From Colivivens sp964452915 (lineage in GTDB: Bacteria; Bacteroidota; Bacteroidia; Bacteroidales; Bacteroidaceae), in NCBI GenBank assembly GCA_964452915.1, contig CAYVNW010000001.1, forward strand, positions 1 to 64,000: a stretch of DNA of 64,000 nt, read 5' to 3'. The notes under the pieces are model-generated. The model was not told where the DNA came from. It worked only from the letters and a program-made list of their open reading frames with translations, and ran no database searches. Position numbers and translations under genes: made by a program. This document shows positions 26,687 through 38,000 of this stretch, one piece after another. Each line of letters starts with the position of its first letter. Position 1 is the stretch's first letter.

Positions 26687-27754
26687 ATGAAGAAGTACAA
26701 TTTCAACGCAGGACCGTCAATCCTTCCACGCGAAGTGATTGAAGCCACTGCCGCAGCATGCTTGGACTTTAACGGTTCAGGTCTTTCATTAATGGAAATC
26801 AGTCACCGTGCTAAAGATTTCCAGCCAGTAGTAGACGAGGCAGTAGCCCTTTTCAAGGAACTGCTTGATATACCAGAGGGTTATTCCGTACTATTCCTCG
26901 GTGGTGGTGCAAGTCTTGAATTCTGTATGATTCCTTACAACTACCTGGAAAAGAAGGCAGCGTACCTCAATACAGGAGTATGGGCTACAAAAGCCGAAAA
27001 GGAAGCTAAGCTCTTCGGTGAAGTAGTTGAGGTAGCATCATCTGCAGACAAAAACTTTACATATATTCCGCGTAACTTCGAGATTCCTGCCGACGCAGAC
27101 TATCTGCACATTACGTCAAACAACACTATATACGGCACAGAGATCTTTGAGGACCTCGACTCCCCTATTCCACTCATTGCCGACATGTCGTCCGACATTC
27201 TCTCCCGTCCGTTAGATGTCAGCAAGTATGCACTGATATATGGTGGAGCACAGAAGAACCTCTCAATGGCCGGTGTCACCTTCGTCATCGTGAAGGAAGA
27301 TACTCTCGGAAAAGTATCGCGTGCCATACCAACAATGCTCGACTACCGCACACACGTGAAGAAGGGATCTATGTTCAATACACCTCCGGTAGTTCCAATC
27401 TACACCGCACTGCTCAACCTGCGCTACCTGAAGGCACATGGTGGTGTCGTTGCAATGGAGAAACTTGCTAAGGAACGTTCTGAAATCCTGTACACTGAAA
27501 TCGACCGCAACAAACTGTTTGTCGGTACCGCACAAGAGGACAGCCGCTCACGCATGAACATCACTTTTGTTCTCAAGGACGAATACAAAGAACTTGAGAA
27601 AGAATTCCTCGACTTCGCCACATCAAAGGGCATGGTAGGTGTCAAGGGACACCGCGATGTAGGCGGATTCCGCGCTTCTTGCTACAATGCAATGAGCATA
27701 GAAGGAGTAAAGGCACTCGTGGCTTGCATGCAGGAATTTGAAAAGAATCATTAA
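26687..27754 (+). CDS. serC: Phosphoserine aminotransferase
   Basis: 355 residues. Second step of serine synthesis: 3-phosphohydroxypyruvate plus glutamate to phosphoserine; also used in pyridoxal phosphate synthesis in some bacteria. It begins KKYNFNAGPSILP, the classical SerC N-terminus; the PLP lysine is in YGGAQKNLSMAGV near residue 190, and the end has KGHRDVGGFRASCYNAM. serA follows 75 bases downstream, separated by a hairpin, so the two are an operon. Confidence 0.95.
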   Translation: MKKYNFNAGPSILPREVIEATAAACLDFNGSGLSLMEISHRAKDFQPVVDEAVALFKELLDIPEGYSVLFLGGGASLEFCMIPYNYLEKKAAYLNTGVWATKAEKEAKLFGEVVEVASSADKNFTYIPRNFEIPADADYLHITSNNTIYGTEIFEDLDSPIPLIADMSSDILSRPLDVSKYALIYGGAQKNLSMAGVTFVIVKEDTLGKVSRAIPTMLDYRTHVKKGSMFNTPPVVPIYTALLNLRYLKAHGGVVAMEKLAKERSEILYTEIDRNKLFVGTAQEDSRSRMNITFVLKDEYKELEKEFLDFATSKGMVGVKGHRDVGGFRASCYNAMSIEGVKALVACMQEFEKNH

Positions 27755-27768
27755 TAACAAACAACAGC

Positions 27769-27806
27769 AGTCCCTGGCATCCCAACCATAAAAGAAGCCC
27801 GGGACT
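27769..27806 (+). other. serC-serA intergenic hairpin between direct repeats
   Basis: agtccc plus ggc (27769-27778) pair with gcc plus gggact (27797-27806), one mismatch. The hairpin is bracketed by the identical 14-mer tcattaataacaaa at 27748-27761, which contains the serC stop, and at 27810-27823, just before serA. There is no long T-run; it could tune the serC:serA ratio. Confidence 0.5.
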
Positions 27807-27829
27807 CTTTCATTAATAACAAATATACT

Positions 27830-28750
27830 ATGACAAAAGTATTGATTGCGACCGAGAAGCCATTCGCCGCTCCCGCTGTCGCCGGAATAAAGAAGATAAT
27901 AGAGGATGCCGGCTACGAACTGGCCCTGCTTGAGAAATATACCGACAAGTCACAATTGCTTGCAGCCGTGGCTGATGCCGACGCATTGATTATCCGTTCA
28001 GACAAGGTCGATGCCGAAGTGCTCGACGCAGCAAAACAATTGAAGATTGTGGTACGTGCCGGAGCCGGAGTGGACAATGTGGACTTACAAGCTGCCACTG
28101 CACACAAAGTCGTTGTGATGAACACTCCTGGACAGAACGCTAATGCAGTTGCGGAACTGGTGCTCGGACTGCTTGTCTACACCGTACGCAACTTCTTCAA
28201 CGGAAAAGCCGGTACTGAGCTCAAAGGAAAGAAACTCGGAATTCTCGCATTCGGCAACGTGGGCCGCAACGTGGCTCGCATAGCCAAGGGCTTTGGCATG
28301 GAAATCAGTGCATACGACGCATACTGTCCTGCCGACGTCATTGAAGCAGCCGGTGTACATGCCGCAGCAAGCCAGGAAGAACTCTTCAAGACTTGCGACA
28401 TCGTATCGCTCCATATCCCTGCCACTGCAGAGACCAAGCAAAGCATCAACAAGGCACTGGTAGGCACAATGAAGAAAGGCGGCATACTCATCAACACCGC
28501 CCGCAAGGAAGTCATCAACGAGCCAGAGCTCTTGGAACTCCTCGCAGAGCGCACCGACCTGAAGTACATCACCGACATCATGCCTGATGCCGACGCACAG
28601 TTCAAGGCATTTGAGGGCCGCTACTTCTCCACTCCAAAGAAGATGGGAGCCCAGACAGCCGAGGCAAACACCAACGCTGGCATAGCGGCAGCCAACCAGA
28701 TAGTAGGCTATCTCAAGGAAGGCATCACCAAGTTCCAAGTCAACAAATAG
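27830..28750 (+). CDS. serA: D-3-phosphoglycerate dehydrogenase, short form
   Basis: 306 residues. First committed step of serine synthesis, NAD+-dependent. The Rossmann motif is GILAFGNVGRNVARIAKGFG near residue 140; the catalytic Arg lies in LIINTARKEVINE near residue 225 and an earlier RAGAGVDNVD near residue 75 is typical. The C-terminal ACT and substrate-binding extensions that give serine feedback in the long enzymes are absent; in addition the His of the usual Glu-His pair is hard to place near the C-terminus. Lies between serC and the DUF1015 gene. Confidence 0.9.
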   Translation: MTKVLIATEKPFAAPAVAGIKKIIEDAGYELALLEKYTDKSQLLAAVADADALIIRSDKVDAEVLDAAKQLKIVVRAGAGVDNVDLQAATAHKVVVMNTPGQNANAVAELVLGLLVYTVRNFFNGKAGTELKGKKLGILAFGNVGRNVARIAKGFGMEISAYDAYCPADVIEAAGVHAAASQEELFKTCDIVSLHIPATAETKQSINKALVGTMKKGGILINTARKEVINEPELLELLAERTDLKYITDIMPDADAQFKAFEGRYFSTPKKMGAQTAEANTNAGIAAANQIVGYLKEGITKFQVNK

Positions 28751-28772
28751 TACTTAAAGCTATTCGTTACAT

Positions 28773-30041
28773 ATGGCAAAAGTAAAGCCTTTCAAGGGTG
28801 TACGCCCACCTAAAGAGTATGTAGAGGACGTCGAGAGCCGTCCTTACGACGTGCTCGACTCAGAAGAGGCACGTGCCGAGGCAGGCGACAACGAGAAGTC
28901 TCTCTATCACATCATAAAGCCTGAAATAAACTTCAAGCCTGGCACCAGCGAGTACGATGCGCGCGTCTACGAAGAAGCCGCCCGCCAGTTCAAGAAATTC
29001 CAGGAAAAGGGATGGCTCGTGCAGGACGACAAAGAGATGTACTACATCTATGCGCAGACATCCAAGCTACCGGCAAACGGCAATGTCGAGAAAACACAAT
29101 ACGGCATTGTATTGGGTGCATACAGTGGTGACTACCAAAGCGGAGTCATCAAGAAGCATGAGCTTACCCGTGCCGACAAAGAGGAAGACCGCATGAAGCA
29201 TGTACGTGTCACCGATGCCAACATAGAGCCGGTATTCTTCGCCTATCCCGACAATGAGCGACTTGCCAACATAATCGGCAAGTACGCACACACAGAGCCG
29301 GAGTACGACTTTGTGGCTCCTGTCGACGGCTTCCGTCACCGCTTGTGGTGTGTGAGTGATTATGCCGACATCAAGGCGATAACCGACGAGTTCGCAAAGA
29401 TGCCGTCGCTCTACATTGCTGACGGACACCATCGCAGTGCCGCAGCAGCATTGATCGGTGCGGAGAAAGCCAGGCAAAACCCGAATCATCGTGGCGACGA
29501 GGAATACAACTACTTCATGGCTGTATGCTTCCCCGCAAGCCAACTCACCATTCTCGACTACAACCGCGTGGTGAAAGACCTTAACGGACTGACATCAGAG
29601 CAGTTCCTGCACGCTCTCGGAAAGAACTTCACAGTCACCAAGATGGGCAAAGAGGAATACCGTCCGCAACAGTTGCACGAGTTCTCGCTCTATCTCGACG
29701 GAGAGTGGTACAGCCTCAAGGCAAAGCCCGGCACGTATGATGCCGACGACCCGATAGGAGTGCTTGACGTAAGTATCTCGTCGAAACTGATCCTCGACGA
29801 CATACTCGGTATAAAAGACTTGCGGCGTGACAACCGGATTGACTTTGTTGGCGGATTGCGTGGTCTCGGCGAACTCAAGCGCCGTGTTGACAGCGGCGAG
29901 ATGCGTATGGCACTGGCACTCTACCCCGTCACAATGGAACAAATAATGAATATAGCCGACTCCGGACTCATCATGCCGCCTAAGGCTACATGGTTTGAGC
30001 CAAAGTTGCGTTCCGGACTCATAATCCACAAGCTTTCATGA
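28773..30041 (+). CDS. DUF1015 family protein, serine-operon partner
   Basis: 422 residues. It starts AKVKPFKGVRPP, the near-invariant N-terminus of the DUF1015 family, and has IADGHHRSAAAALIG near residue 215 and DNRIDFVGG near residue 352. The family, often next to serA/serC, has been linked to serine or other amino-acid kinase-like chemistry (DUF1015 includes SerK-type proteins); I cannot tell the exact reaction here. The spacing of 22 bases to serA and a 4-base overlap with yigZ make it a middle gene of the operon. Confidence 0.82.
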   Translation: MAKVKPFKGVRPPKEYVEDVESRPYDVLDSEEARAEAGDNEKSLYHIIKPEINFKPGTSEYDARVYEEAARQFKKFQEKGWLVQDDKEMYYIYAQTSKLPANGNVEKTQYGIVLGAYSGDYQSGVIKKHELTRADKEEDRMKHVRVTDANIEPVFFAYPDNERLANIIGKYAHTEPEYDFVAPVDGFRHRLWCVSDYADIKAITDEFAKMPSLYIADGHHRSAAAALIGAEKARQNPNHRGDEEYNYFMAVCFPASQLTILDYNRVVKDLNGLTSEQFLHALGKNFTVTKMGKEEYRPQQLHEFSLYLDGEWYSLKAKPGTYDADDPIGVLDVSISSKLILDDILGIKDLRRDNRIDFVGGLRGLGELKRRVDSGEMRMALALYPVTMEQIMNIADSGLIMPPKATWFEPKLRSGLIIHKLS

Positions 30042-30640
30042 CAGTCGACAGCTACAAGACAATAGCAAATATATCAGAAGGAACTTACTCTGAACGTCGG
30101 AGTAAGTTTCTTGCTTTTGCCGTGCCTGTCACCTCTGTCGACGAGGTGAAAGCCGCCCTGGCCGAATACCAAAAGAAATACTACGACGCCCGTCACGCAT
30201 GCTACGCCTACATGCTCGGTCCCGAACGTCTGGTGTATCGTGCCAATGACAACGGGGAGCCATCGGGCACGGCGGGCAAACCTATACTCGGACAGATCAA
30301 CTCCTACGGACTTACCGACATCCTAATCATAGTCATCCGCTACTTCGGCGGCATCAAACTCGGCACAAGCGGACTCATATCCGCATATCGGCAGGCGGCC
30401 ATCGAGGCCCTGCAGAACGCCACGATCATAGAGAAGACGGTAGACGATGACATCACCGTCATCTTCGACTTCCCGTCAATGAACGGTGTGATGAAGGTGG
30501 TGAAGGACATGAACCCGCAAATCGTAAGCCAGGGCTACGAGGCGGACAAATGTACCATGACACTCCGCATCCGCCGTGGCAACATGCCGGCACTGACCGA
30601 CCGCCTCTCCAAAGTCCCCACCCTAATAATACGACCATAA
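30038..30640 (+). CDS. YigZ/IMPACT family protein
   Basis: 200 residues. IMPACT (UPF0029) domain: YSERRSKFLAFAVPV near residue 17, DARHACYAYMLG near residue 47, DNGEPSGTAGKPIL near residue 71 and VIRYFGGIKLGTSGLISAY near residue 95, followed by a ferredoxin-like C-terminal domain. Bacterial members are translation-related factors of uncertain role. Last gene of the serC-serA-DUF1015 operon. Confidence 0.88.
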   Translation: MTVDSYKTIANISEGTYSERRSKFLAFAVPVTSVDEVKAALAEYQKKYYDARHACYAYMLGPERLVYRANDNGEPSGTAGKPILGQINSYGLTDILIIVIRYFGGIKLGTSGLISAYRQAAIEALQNATIIEKTVDDDITVIFDFPSMNGVMKVVKDMNPQIVSQGYEADKCTMTLRIRRGNMPALTDRLSKVPTLIIRP

Positions 30641-30902
30641 CGTGGCGTGTATGAGGCCGTCACACCCCCTCCGTCATTCCGGGGCCACCCATTCCTCATC
30701 TTCCAGTCGGCATGACGGGAGGTGCACATAGGCACTTGCCAAGTCGAGTTTGCAATTCGGGGATAGCAGTATGTGTGTTATCGCACACAGCCATGCAACA
30801 CTAAAAAAATCACATTATTATTTTTAATGGTTGGAAAGAATTGTTTAACATTGTAGAGTTAAATCAATAATCTTTTAGTGATTACCAATTAAATTATATA
30901 AT
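30641..30902. repeat. Intergenic region with a degraded copy of the dispersed repeat
   Basis: No gene. Around 30658-30722, ccctccgtcattccgggg and a following cggcatgacggg resemble the arms of the repeat seen at 17021, 38410 and 40796. The rest is AT-rich leader for the protease gene; no consensus promoter is clear. Confidence 0.4.
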
Positions 30903-30977
30903 ATGAAATACACTTACCTTTTTGCCGTTTGTGTAGGCACATTACTCTCCATGACAGTAATGCCGTGCCGCGCCTAA
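30903..30977 (+). pseudogene. Signal peptide of the protease, cut off by a stop codon
   Basis: ATG at 30903 opens a perfect signal peptide, MKYTYLFAVCVGTLLSM, ending PCRA, then TAA at 30975-30977. The frame after the stop continues directly, VSNDNEDGVYKVNQRFREG, into the protease. A CAA to TAA change (Gln to stop) at the cleavage site explains it. It may be a real nonsense mutation or a sequencing error. Confidence 0.8.
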
Positions 30978-31010
30978 GTCAGCAACGACAATGAAGACGG
31001 CGTTTACAAA

Positions 31011-33392
31011 GTGAATCAACGATTTAGAGAAGGCAATAACTTTGTCCCAGGACAGGTAATTGTCAGGTTCAAGGACAGCAGTCCTGCCAACGTGCGAAAA
31101 GCCAAGGGACGGTTCGTCTCCGCAGGCTCCACTGATGTCGATGCTGTACTGAAGCAGTTCGGCGTAAAGAAAATGGACAAACTTTTCCCTAATGCAGTAC
31201 ATAAGGCTCCGGCTGCACTTCGTAAGACAAAGGCACCCGACGGCAGCGTCATCACCGAGTCGAACATGGACCAGGTGTATATGGTCGAGACCAAGAGCCA
31301 GTACTCTGACTCCACGTTGCAACTCGTCAAGGCACTCAACAGCTTGGACAAGGTGGAATATGCCGAGCCAAACTATATAGCATATATCAGCGGTGGCCCG
31401 ACCTGCAATGCGACAGCCATGGAAATCAATTCAGCCGCTGAACCAAACGACAACAACAGCACGGCGTCCGACATTATTTGTGACAACTACTTCCAAAACC
31501 CACTCTACAACCTACAATACGGACTCATAGCCGAGGGACTGCCGCAGTTGTGGACAAAGCCGATAGTCAACAGCGAGCGTCCGGTGATCGCCATCATCGA
31601 TACCGGTGTGGACACTGAGCATCCCGACTTGAAAGACAATATATGGACCAACACCGCCGAGGCTGAAGGCGAGGAAGGCTATGACAACGACAACAACGGG
31701 TTCGTGAACGACATACACGGATGGGACTTCATCAACAATACAGGCAAGATACGTGACTACAACAGCCACGGAACCCACTGCGCCGGTATTGCCGCCGCAT
31801 GCAACAACGGCATAGGAATCATCGGTGCCAATCCAAAGGCGCTCATCATGCCGGTCACCGTGATGCAGAGCGACGGTACAGGCGACTACGCCACAATAGC
31901 CAAGGGTATCGACTACGCGGTGAAGAACGGAGCTACAGTGCTGAGCATGAGTTTCGGCGGATATACGAACTCACGTGTGCTGCGTGAAGCGTTGACTAAC
32001 GCCTACGGCAGTGCTGTGCTTGTGGCAGCAGCTGGTAATGACGGCTTGGCTATATATCGTCAATGTCACCCTATTTATTATGGGACATGTTTCCCTGCCG
32101 CCTATTCCTTCGTACTTGGAGTACAAGCGACAAACCAGCTTGGCTATCCTGCAGGTTTCAGCAACTACGACTGTGACGGTCCGAACTATTCAGCAGAGAC
32201 CACCATTGCCGACCCCGAAGGCTTCAACTATGAACTGTCAGCTCCAGGAGTACGAATCGCCAGCACCATACCAAACGGCAAGTACGCCTACTTCAGCGGT
32301 ACTTCGATGGCTGCGCCACTCGTGGCAGGTGCCATTTCCGCACTGAAGATGGTAAAGGAATACGACTCACAGGAAATACTGTGGGGCGACCTGCTTCACT
32401 CAAGCAACATCCTTGGGGCATACAACATAACCGAGCGTCCGGCAGAACTCGACTTCCTCGGCATGCAGATGCGCGACCGCAAGGACTTGGCGGACGGAGA
32501 GATCGACGAGAACTCGTACGCCACCAACGACGGCGAGGCTGACGCAGGCGAGACGCTGAGCATCTACCCTATCATACGCACCACCTTCGGAGCGGCGAAG
32601 GACATATTGCTCAGACTTGAGATGGGCGACGAGTATGAGGACACGACGCTTGTGGACATCATCACCCCGACAGCCGACTTCGGCATGAGCATATCAGCCT
32701 ACGCCAAGGATGTTAGCGTCAATCCACTCGTTATGAAGATAAGCGACAAATGCGCCGATGCACGTCATATCAAGATGAAGGTGGTAGCCACAGCCGACGG
32801 CAGTGACACCGAATTCGAACAGCCTTTCACCCTCACCGTGAGCAACATGCACAAGATAGGCGGACTCATCGACAAGGACTCCACCCTCACGGCCGACAAG
32901 ACCTGGTACGTGACCGAGAACGTCGGCATCATGGAGGGAGTGACACTCACCATAGAGCCAGGCACCCGCCTCGAATTCGCAGAGGGCATGGGCATATCGT
33001 CATTCGGTAAATTAGTAGCCAAAGGCACGCCAGAGAAACCGATTATCTTCACACGGCACATAGGCGAAGGACTTTGGGCAGGGATGAAATCACATGTGAG
33101 TGACGGATATCATGTTAAGTCATATAGTAACGATTTTATATACCGCAATGCGGACAGTACCCAATTCACATTGCTGCGTACTGAGGCAACTCCATATAAA
33201 TTTAATAGTCAATCTTCTTGGTATCATTATGATCCATCAAAGGAGAGTAATCCAGGTAAGGAGTTTTTACTAACTGAATATCTCGATTTTCCTAAGAAAT
33301 CAGAGGAGATTCACAAGGATTCAACCTTAGCGTATGATCCGGCTTTCATTACGACAGAGGTACTGCAAATGCTTGCCGACTGGAAAGCATGG
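31011..33392 (+). CDS. Subtilisin-like (S8) serine protease, 5' part before the gap
   Basis: At least 794 residues from a GTG at 31011; the frame is open upstream to the stop at 30975. A propeptide-like region (VPGQVIVRFKDSSPANV) is followed by the S8 domain with the whole triad: IIDTGVDTEHPD (Asp near 197), NSHGTHCAGIAAA (His near 253) and FSGTSMAAPLVAG (Ser near 431). The later part, VTLTIEPGTRLEFAEG, looks like beta-helix rungs. It runs into 100 N. Without the signal peptide the product would stay inside, so the gene is either broken or wrongly sequenced. The adhesin-like gene follows. Confidence 0.8.
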
Positions 33393-33492
33393 NNNNNNNN
33401 NNNNNNNNNNNNNNNNNNNNNNNNNNNNNNNNNNNNNNNNNNNNNNNNNNNNNNNNNNNNNNNNNNNNNNNNNNNNNNNNNNNNNNNNNNNN
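33393..33492. other. Assembly gap of 100 N
   Basis: Exactly 100 N inside the protease gene. That is the conventional length for a gap of unknown size, so the true distance and reading frame across it are unknown. Confidence 0.97.
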
Positions 33493-35052
33493 ATATCCGG
33501 CAAATACTACGGCAAGGTCTATTGGATAAAAAACAACACTGACACCCCATCCATCGACCATGCAGACAATCCATCCTACCTCGGCACTGCCCGTGAGGAC
33601 TTGGTACGCCCATACTGCTACGAGATAGGAAATGCACCAGACACATACGGCAAGATCGACCTTAGCAATATGCTGAAGGAGCCGGTACACGAGGCACACG
33701 GCATAGTATGGAAGGTGGTTGTTGACAGCAAGGACGCACAGGACGAATATGAGGACCTCGCTCCACTCGGAGTGGGCAAGCATGAGTTCTGCGTATGGTT
33801 CAACCGACCGATGAACGTCAATGTGGCACCGCACATTTCATTCGGTGTGCGCGACCCATACACGCAGGTAAGTGTGGCAGAGGACGGCAGCTGGAGCGCT
33901 GATTCCACAAAGTACACGGCATACGTCACCATCACAGGCAAGACATCGAGCGACGGTATCAACCAAATATATGTATACGGAGCAGAGGACAATGAATACT
34001 TCGAGTGTCCTTACGAGAAGACACGCTTCCGCGTTCAGGTACAGGCAGCGGGCAGTATGGCTACAGGTTTTGAAGCAGAGGCGGCTCTTGGACGGGTGAA
34101 CTTGAAATGGAACAACGACGAGAACGACTTTACCGATGCTATGGGATTCAACGTATACCGCATCAGCGAACCATACCAGAAGGTGGTGTTCAACTATAAC
34201 ACATGGCAGAACGACACCATCATGGCTTCTGACACGATCCGTCTGAATCAGGAGATCCTGCCGGTCGACACGACAGCGTACACCGACTATGCGGTAACCC
34301 CGGGCAACACCTATTATTATTACTATAAGGTACTCTCGACCGACCTGAAGGAATACGACGTAAGCAACGTGGTGGCCTGCACCCCACTCACATCCACATT
34401 GGGCGATGCCAACGGTTCGGGAGATGTGGACGTAGCCGACGTGATCACCACAGTGAACTATGCTTCGGGACAAGAACCTAAGCCGTTCATCTACGAGGCT
34501 GCCGACGTCAACACCGACAAGGCGATCGACATACTCGACGTGATAGGCATCATACGGCTCATCGTCAACCCAAGCAGCACTGCCACTACAAACGCACTTG
34601 CCACAGCCACCTACACAGTGGAGGACGGTATGCTCTGCATAGAGAGTCCGGTGGCACTCGCCGGTATACAGATCCAGGTATCTACCGAGGAAAAGGAGAT
34701 TTCGGCTGCTGACGACATGAAGGGCTTCGAGAACGCATCGGCATGGCTCAGCGACAACGACTACATCTTCCTCGCATACAACATGGGAGGCAAGACCCTC
34801 AGTGCAGGCAAACACGCCATACTCAACATAGGCGACGCATACATCACCAGCATACGTCTGAGTGACGCATACGGACACAACGTGGAGGCAGTAGGCAAGA
34901 ACGTCACAAAGATCGAAGATGTCACATCGAGAATGATCACAGCCAAAGGCATATTCAATGTCAGCGGACAGAAGGTGGCAGCCGACGAGAGCGAACTCGA
35001 ATACCTGCCGAAGGGAGTATATATCATTGGCGGACAGAAAGTCGTAAAATAA
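33493..35052 (+). CDS. 3' part of the protease gene, with dockerin-like and sorting-tail domains
   Basis: 519 residues after the gap, probably the same gene as the protease, though a missing gene boundary inside the gap cannot be excluded. It has an fibronectin-III-like segment (RVNLKWNNDENDFTDAMGFNVYRIS), a double dockerin-like element (LGDANGSGDVDVADVITTVNYA and AADVNTDKAIDILDVIGIIRLIV, Asp-rich Ca2+ loops), and a C-terminal tail FNVSGQKVAADESELEYLPKGVYIIGGQKVVK-type sorting region. The next gene starts 11 bases later and is probably co-transcribed. Confidence 0.72.
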   Translation: MSGKYYGKVYWIKNNTDTPSIDHADNPSYLGTAREDLVRPYCYEIGNAPDTYGKIDLSNMLKEPVHEAHGIVWKVVVDSKDAQDEYEDLAPLGVGKHEFCVWFNRPMNVNVAPHISFGVRDPYTQVSVAEDGSWSADSTKYTAYVTITGKTSSDGINQIYVYGAEDNEYFECPYEKTRFRVQVQAAGSMATGFEAEAALGRVNLKWNNDENDFTDAMGFNVYRISEPYQKVVFNYNTWQNDTIMASDTIRLNQEILPVDTTAYTDYAVTPGNTYYYYYKVLSTDLKEYDVSNVVACTPLTSTLGDANGSGDVDVADVITTVNYASGQEPKPFIYEAADVNTDKAIDILDVIGIIRLIVNPSSTATTNALATATYTVEDGMLCIESPVALAGIQIQVSTEEKEISAADDMKGFENASAWLSDNDYIFLAYNMGGKTLSAGKHAILNIGDAYITSIRLSDAYGHNVEAVGKNVTKIEDVTSRMITAKGIFNVSGQKVAADESELEYLPKGVYIIGGQKVVK

Positions 35053-35062
35053 CCGATAGCTT

Positions 35063-38000
35063 ATGAACAAGAAGCTATTTACAGCGTGTGTGCTTGTCCT
35101 GCTTGCCGTGGCCAACGGCATGCAGGCGGGCAACACCATACACATAAGCAGCACGAAAGGCTCGCCGGGGAGTACGGTCAGTGTCAGCGTGTCGATGGAC
35201 AACACCGATGCTGTGTCGGCAATGCAGATACAGATACCGATGCCCGACAACTGCACGCTTGTCGAGGGTTCGGCCACGGCAGCCGACAGGGCCTCAAACC
35301 ACAGCGTCACGGCCGGAGTGAAGGACGGAGTACTCAACCTGTTCGTTTTCTCGCAGTCGATGGCGACTCTCAGCGGCACGAGCGGCGAGGTGATGACGTT
35401 CAAGTTGAAACTCGGCAACCAGCCGTCAACCACCACACTGCAGCCGTCGGCTATAATACTGACCAACACAGAAGGCAACAAGGTGGATGCCAAGGCAGAA
35501 AGCGGTACGGTGACGGTGGAGGCAGCCAAGGCAGAGTACGGCAGCATGACGGTCGACTTCGGACGCGTACCTATACGAGGCACATACACCAGCAGTCTCA
35601 CCATCAACAACACGGGCAACGCCCCACTGACAGTGACGGCACTCGAATTCTCTGCCTTCGAGTTCTCGTCCGACGCCAACCTTCCACTTACCATCGAGGC
35701 AGGAGGCAGCCAAACCATCACGCTGACATACGCACCTACAGTCAGAGGTGAAGTCAGCAAGACTCTCAAGGTGGTGTGCAACAGCAGTTCGAAACTGAAC
35801 ACCATAACACTCAAAGCGACTCCTTACGCAGTCAACGAACTGCATGTGGACGATGCAAGTGGAATTGCAGACTCCACGGTCGAGATACACCTGCGCATGA
35901 ATAACATGGACCCTATCAACGGATTCCAGTTCGAGTTCAACATGCCAGACCAGCTGAAATATGTCGATGGCAGCTTCACCCTGTCCAACCGCAAGACCGA
36001 CCACCAGAGCGTGGCATCACTCGACGGCAGTACACTGAAGCTCATCGCCTACTCGCTCAGCGACCAGGCGTTCACCGGCAACGACGGAGAGATAGCGTCG
36101 TTCCGTGTAAAACTCAGCGGACAGTACGGTACAAGTCTCGACGCTTCTAAAGCCATCCTCACCGCCACCTTAGACGGCAAGGTAACGGACGTGCTGAGCG
36201 ACAAGTACGGCGGCTACGTGAACATACTGAGTCCGGTACTCAGCACACAGAGCGAACTCGACATGGGACGCACGCCAGTCACCGAGGACGCTACAGCCAC
36301 ACTGACCGTCAACAACTACGGACAGGCACCACTGACCATCAGCCGCGTGGTGTTCGATTCACTCGGATTCTCAGTGAAGGAGACCCTGCCTCTCACCATC
36401 CAGCCATACGAGAACAAGTCTCTCACTGTGGTGTACAACGGACAGACACAAAGTGACTTCAGCAGCATCATGCAACTCTACTGCAACGACCCGAACCAAC
36501 GTATGTGGAACGTCAAACTGAGCGGTAACCGTTTCGCTCCAAACTATGTGTCGATGTCGTCGAAGAACATATACACAGGTGACACGCTCAAAGTGGACTT
36601 GTCACTAAGCAACTATGACCCGATCAACGGACTGCAGTTCGATGTCAGTTATCCGAAAGACTACTTCACGCCGGTTGGCACCGTTACGGGCACCGACCGC
36701 ACGAAAGGACTTTCGATGCAGGTTCGCGACTTGGGTAACGATACCTGCCGCTATTTCATCTACTCGCTCACCAACACATCGATAGCTCCTGGCTCGGGCA
36801 AGATATGCACCATAGCCTTCGCACCGAAAGCCGACATACCGACAGGCAGCTACAGTGTAAGCGTGACGAAGGTGAAGGTGGGCTCGTCTGAGTTGAAGGA
36901 CAAATATGCCGGTAACGACTTCACCATGCGATTCAAGGTCATCGTCAAGACTGAGCAGACAATAACGTGGGAGCAGAAAGCCGACTCCATAGGACAAGGC
37001 GGAAGCTACGTGTTCGAGGCAAAGTCGTCGGCATCAATGCCTATGACCTACTCGATCATCGACGGAGCCAACCTCGTGGAAACATCAACGACTGACGGTC
37101 GTCTGACGGTGAAGGCATTGCAACTTGGTACGTTTACCATAAGGGCGACAGCGGAAGGCGACTCCACTCACCTCGCTGCCACATCCGACATCACGTGCAA
37201 GGTATACGACCCTACCATATACGTGACGGGCATCAGTCTCAACAAGGCATCCGTATCTCTCTATACCGATGACTCGGCGACACTGCAGGCCAGCATATCT
37301 CCGTCCGATGCTACCCACAAGTCGGTCGTTTGGACCAGCTCGGACAGTACCGTGGCAAGGGTAAAGGATGGTGTCATCACAGCCATCAAGGCTGGTACCG
37401 CCACCATCACTGCCACAGCGTCTGACGGTACAGGCAAGCAGGCATCATGTACGGTCACCGTACTCAACCGCCCATACATTATTACTTATATGGTGGATGG
37501 CAAGGAGTATAAGAAGGACACAGTAATTTACTCCGAACCTGTAACACCGCTTGCAGAACCGACACGTGAAGGCTACACCTTCTCAGGTTGGAGCGAGATA
37601 CCGACAACCATGCCGGCAAAGGACGTAACTGTCACAGGAACATACACCGTGAACAAGTACAAACTGACGTACATGGTCGACGGCAAGGAGTACCGTACCG
37701 ACTCTATCGCATACGGCACCACCCTCACAGCTCTTGCAAAGCCAACCAAGGAAGGCTATACCTTCTCGGGTTGGAGCGAGATACCGACAACCATGCCGGC
37801 GAAGGACGTAACTGTCACAGGAACATACACCGTGAACAAGTACAAACTGACGTATATGGTGGACGGCAAGGAGTACCGTACCGACTCTATCGCATATGGT
37901 ACCACCCTCACGGCCATCGCAGAACCGACCAAGGAAGGTTACACCTTCTCAGGCTGGAGTGAAATACCAACCGCCATGCCGGCGAAGGACGTGACTGTCA

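Noticed and set aside
33838..35814. 658-codon open frame on the minus strand
   Set aside because: It runs antisense through the ends of two clearly coding plus-strand genes and across their boundary. Long antisense frames arise from the codon bias of these genes.
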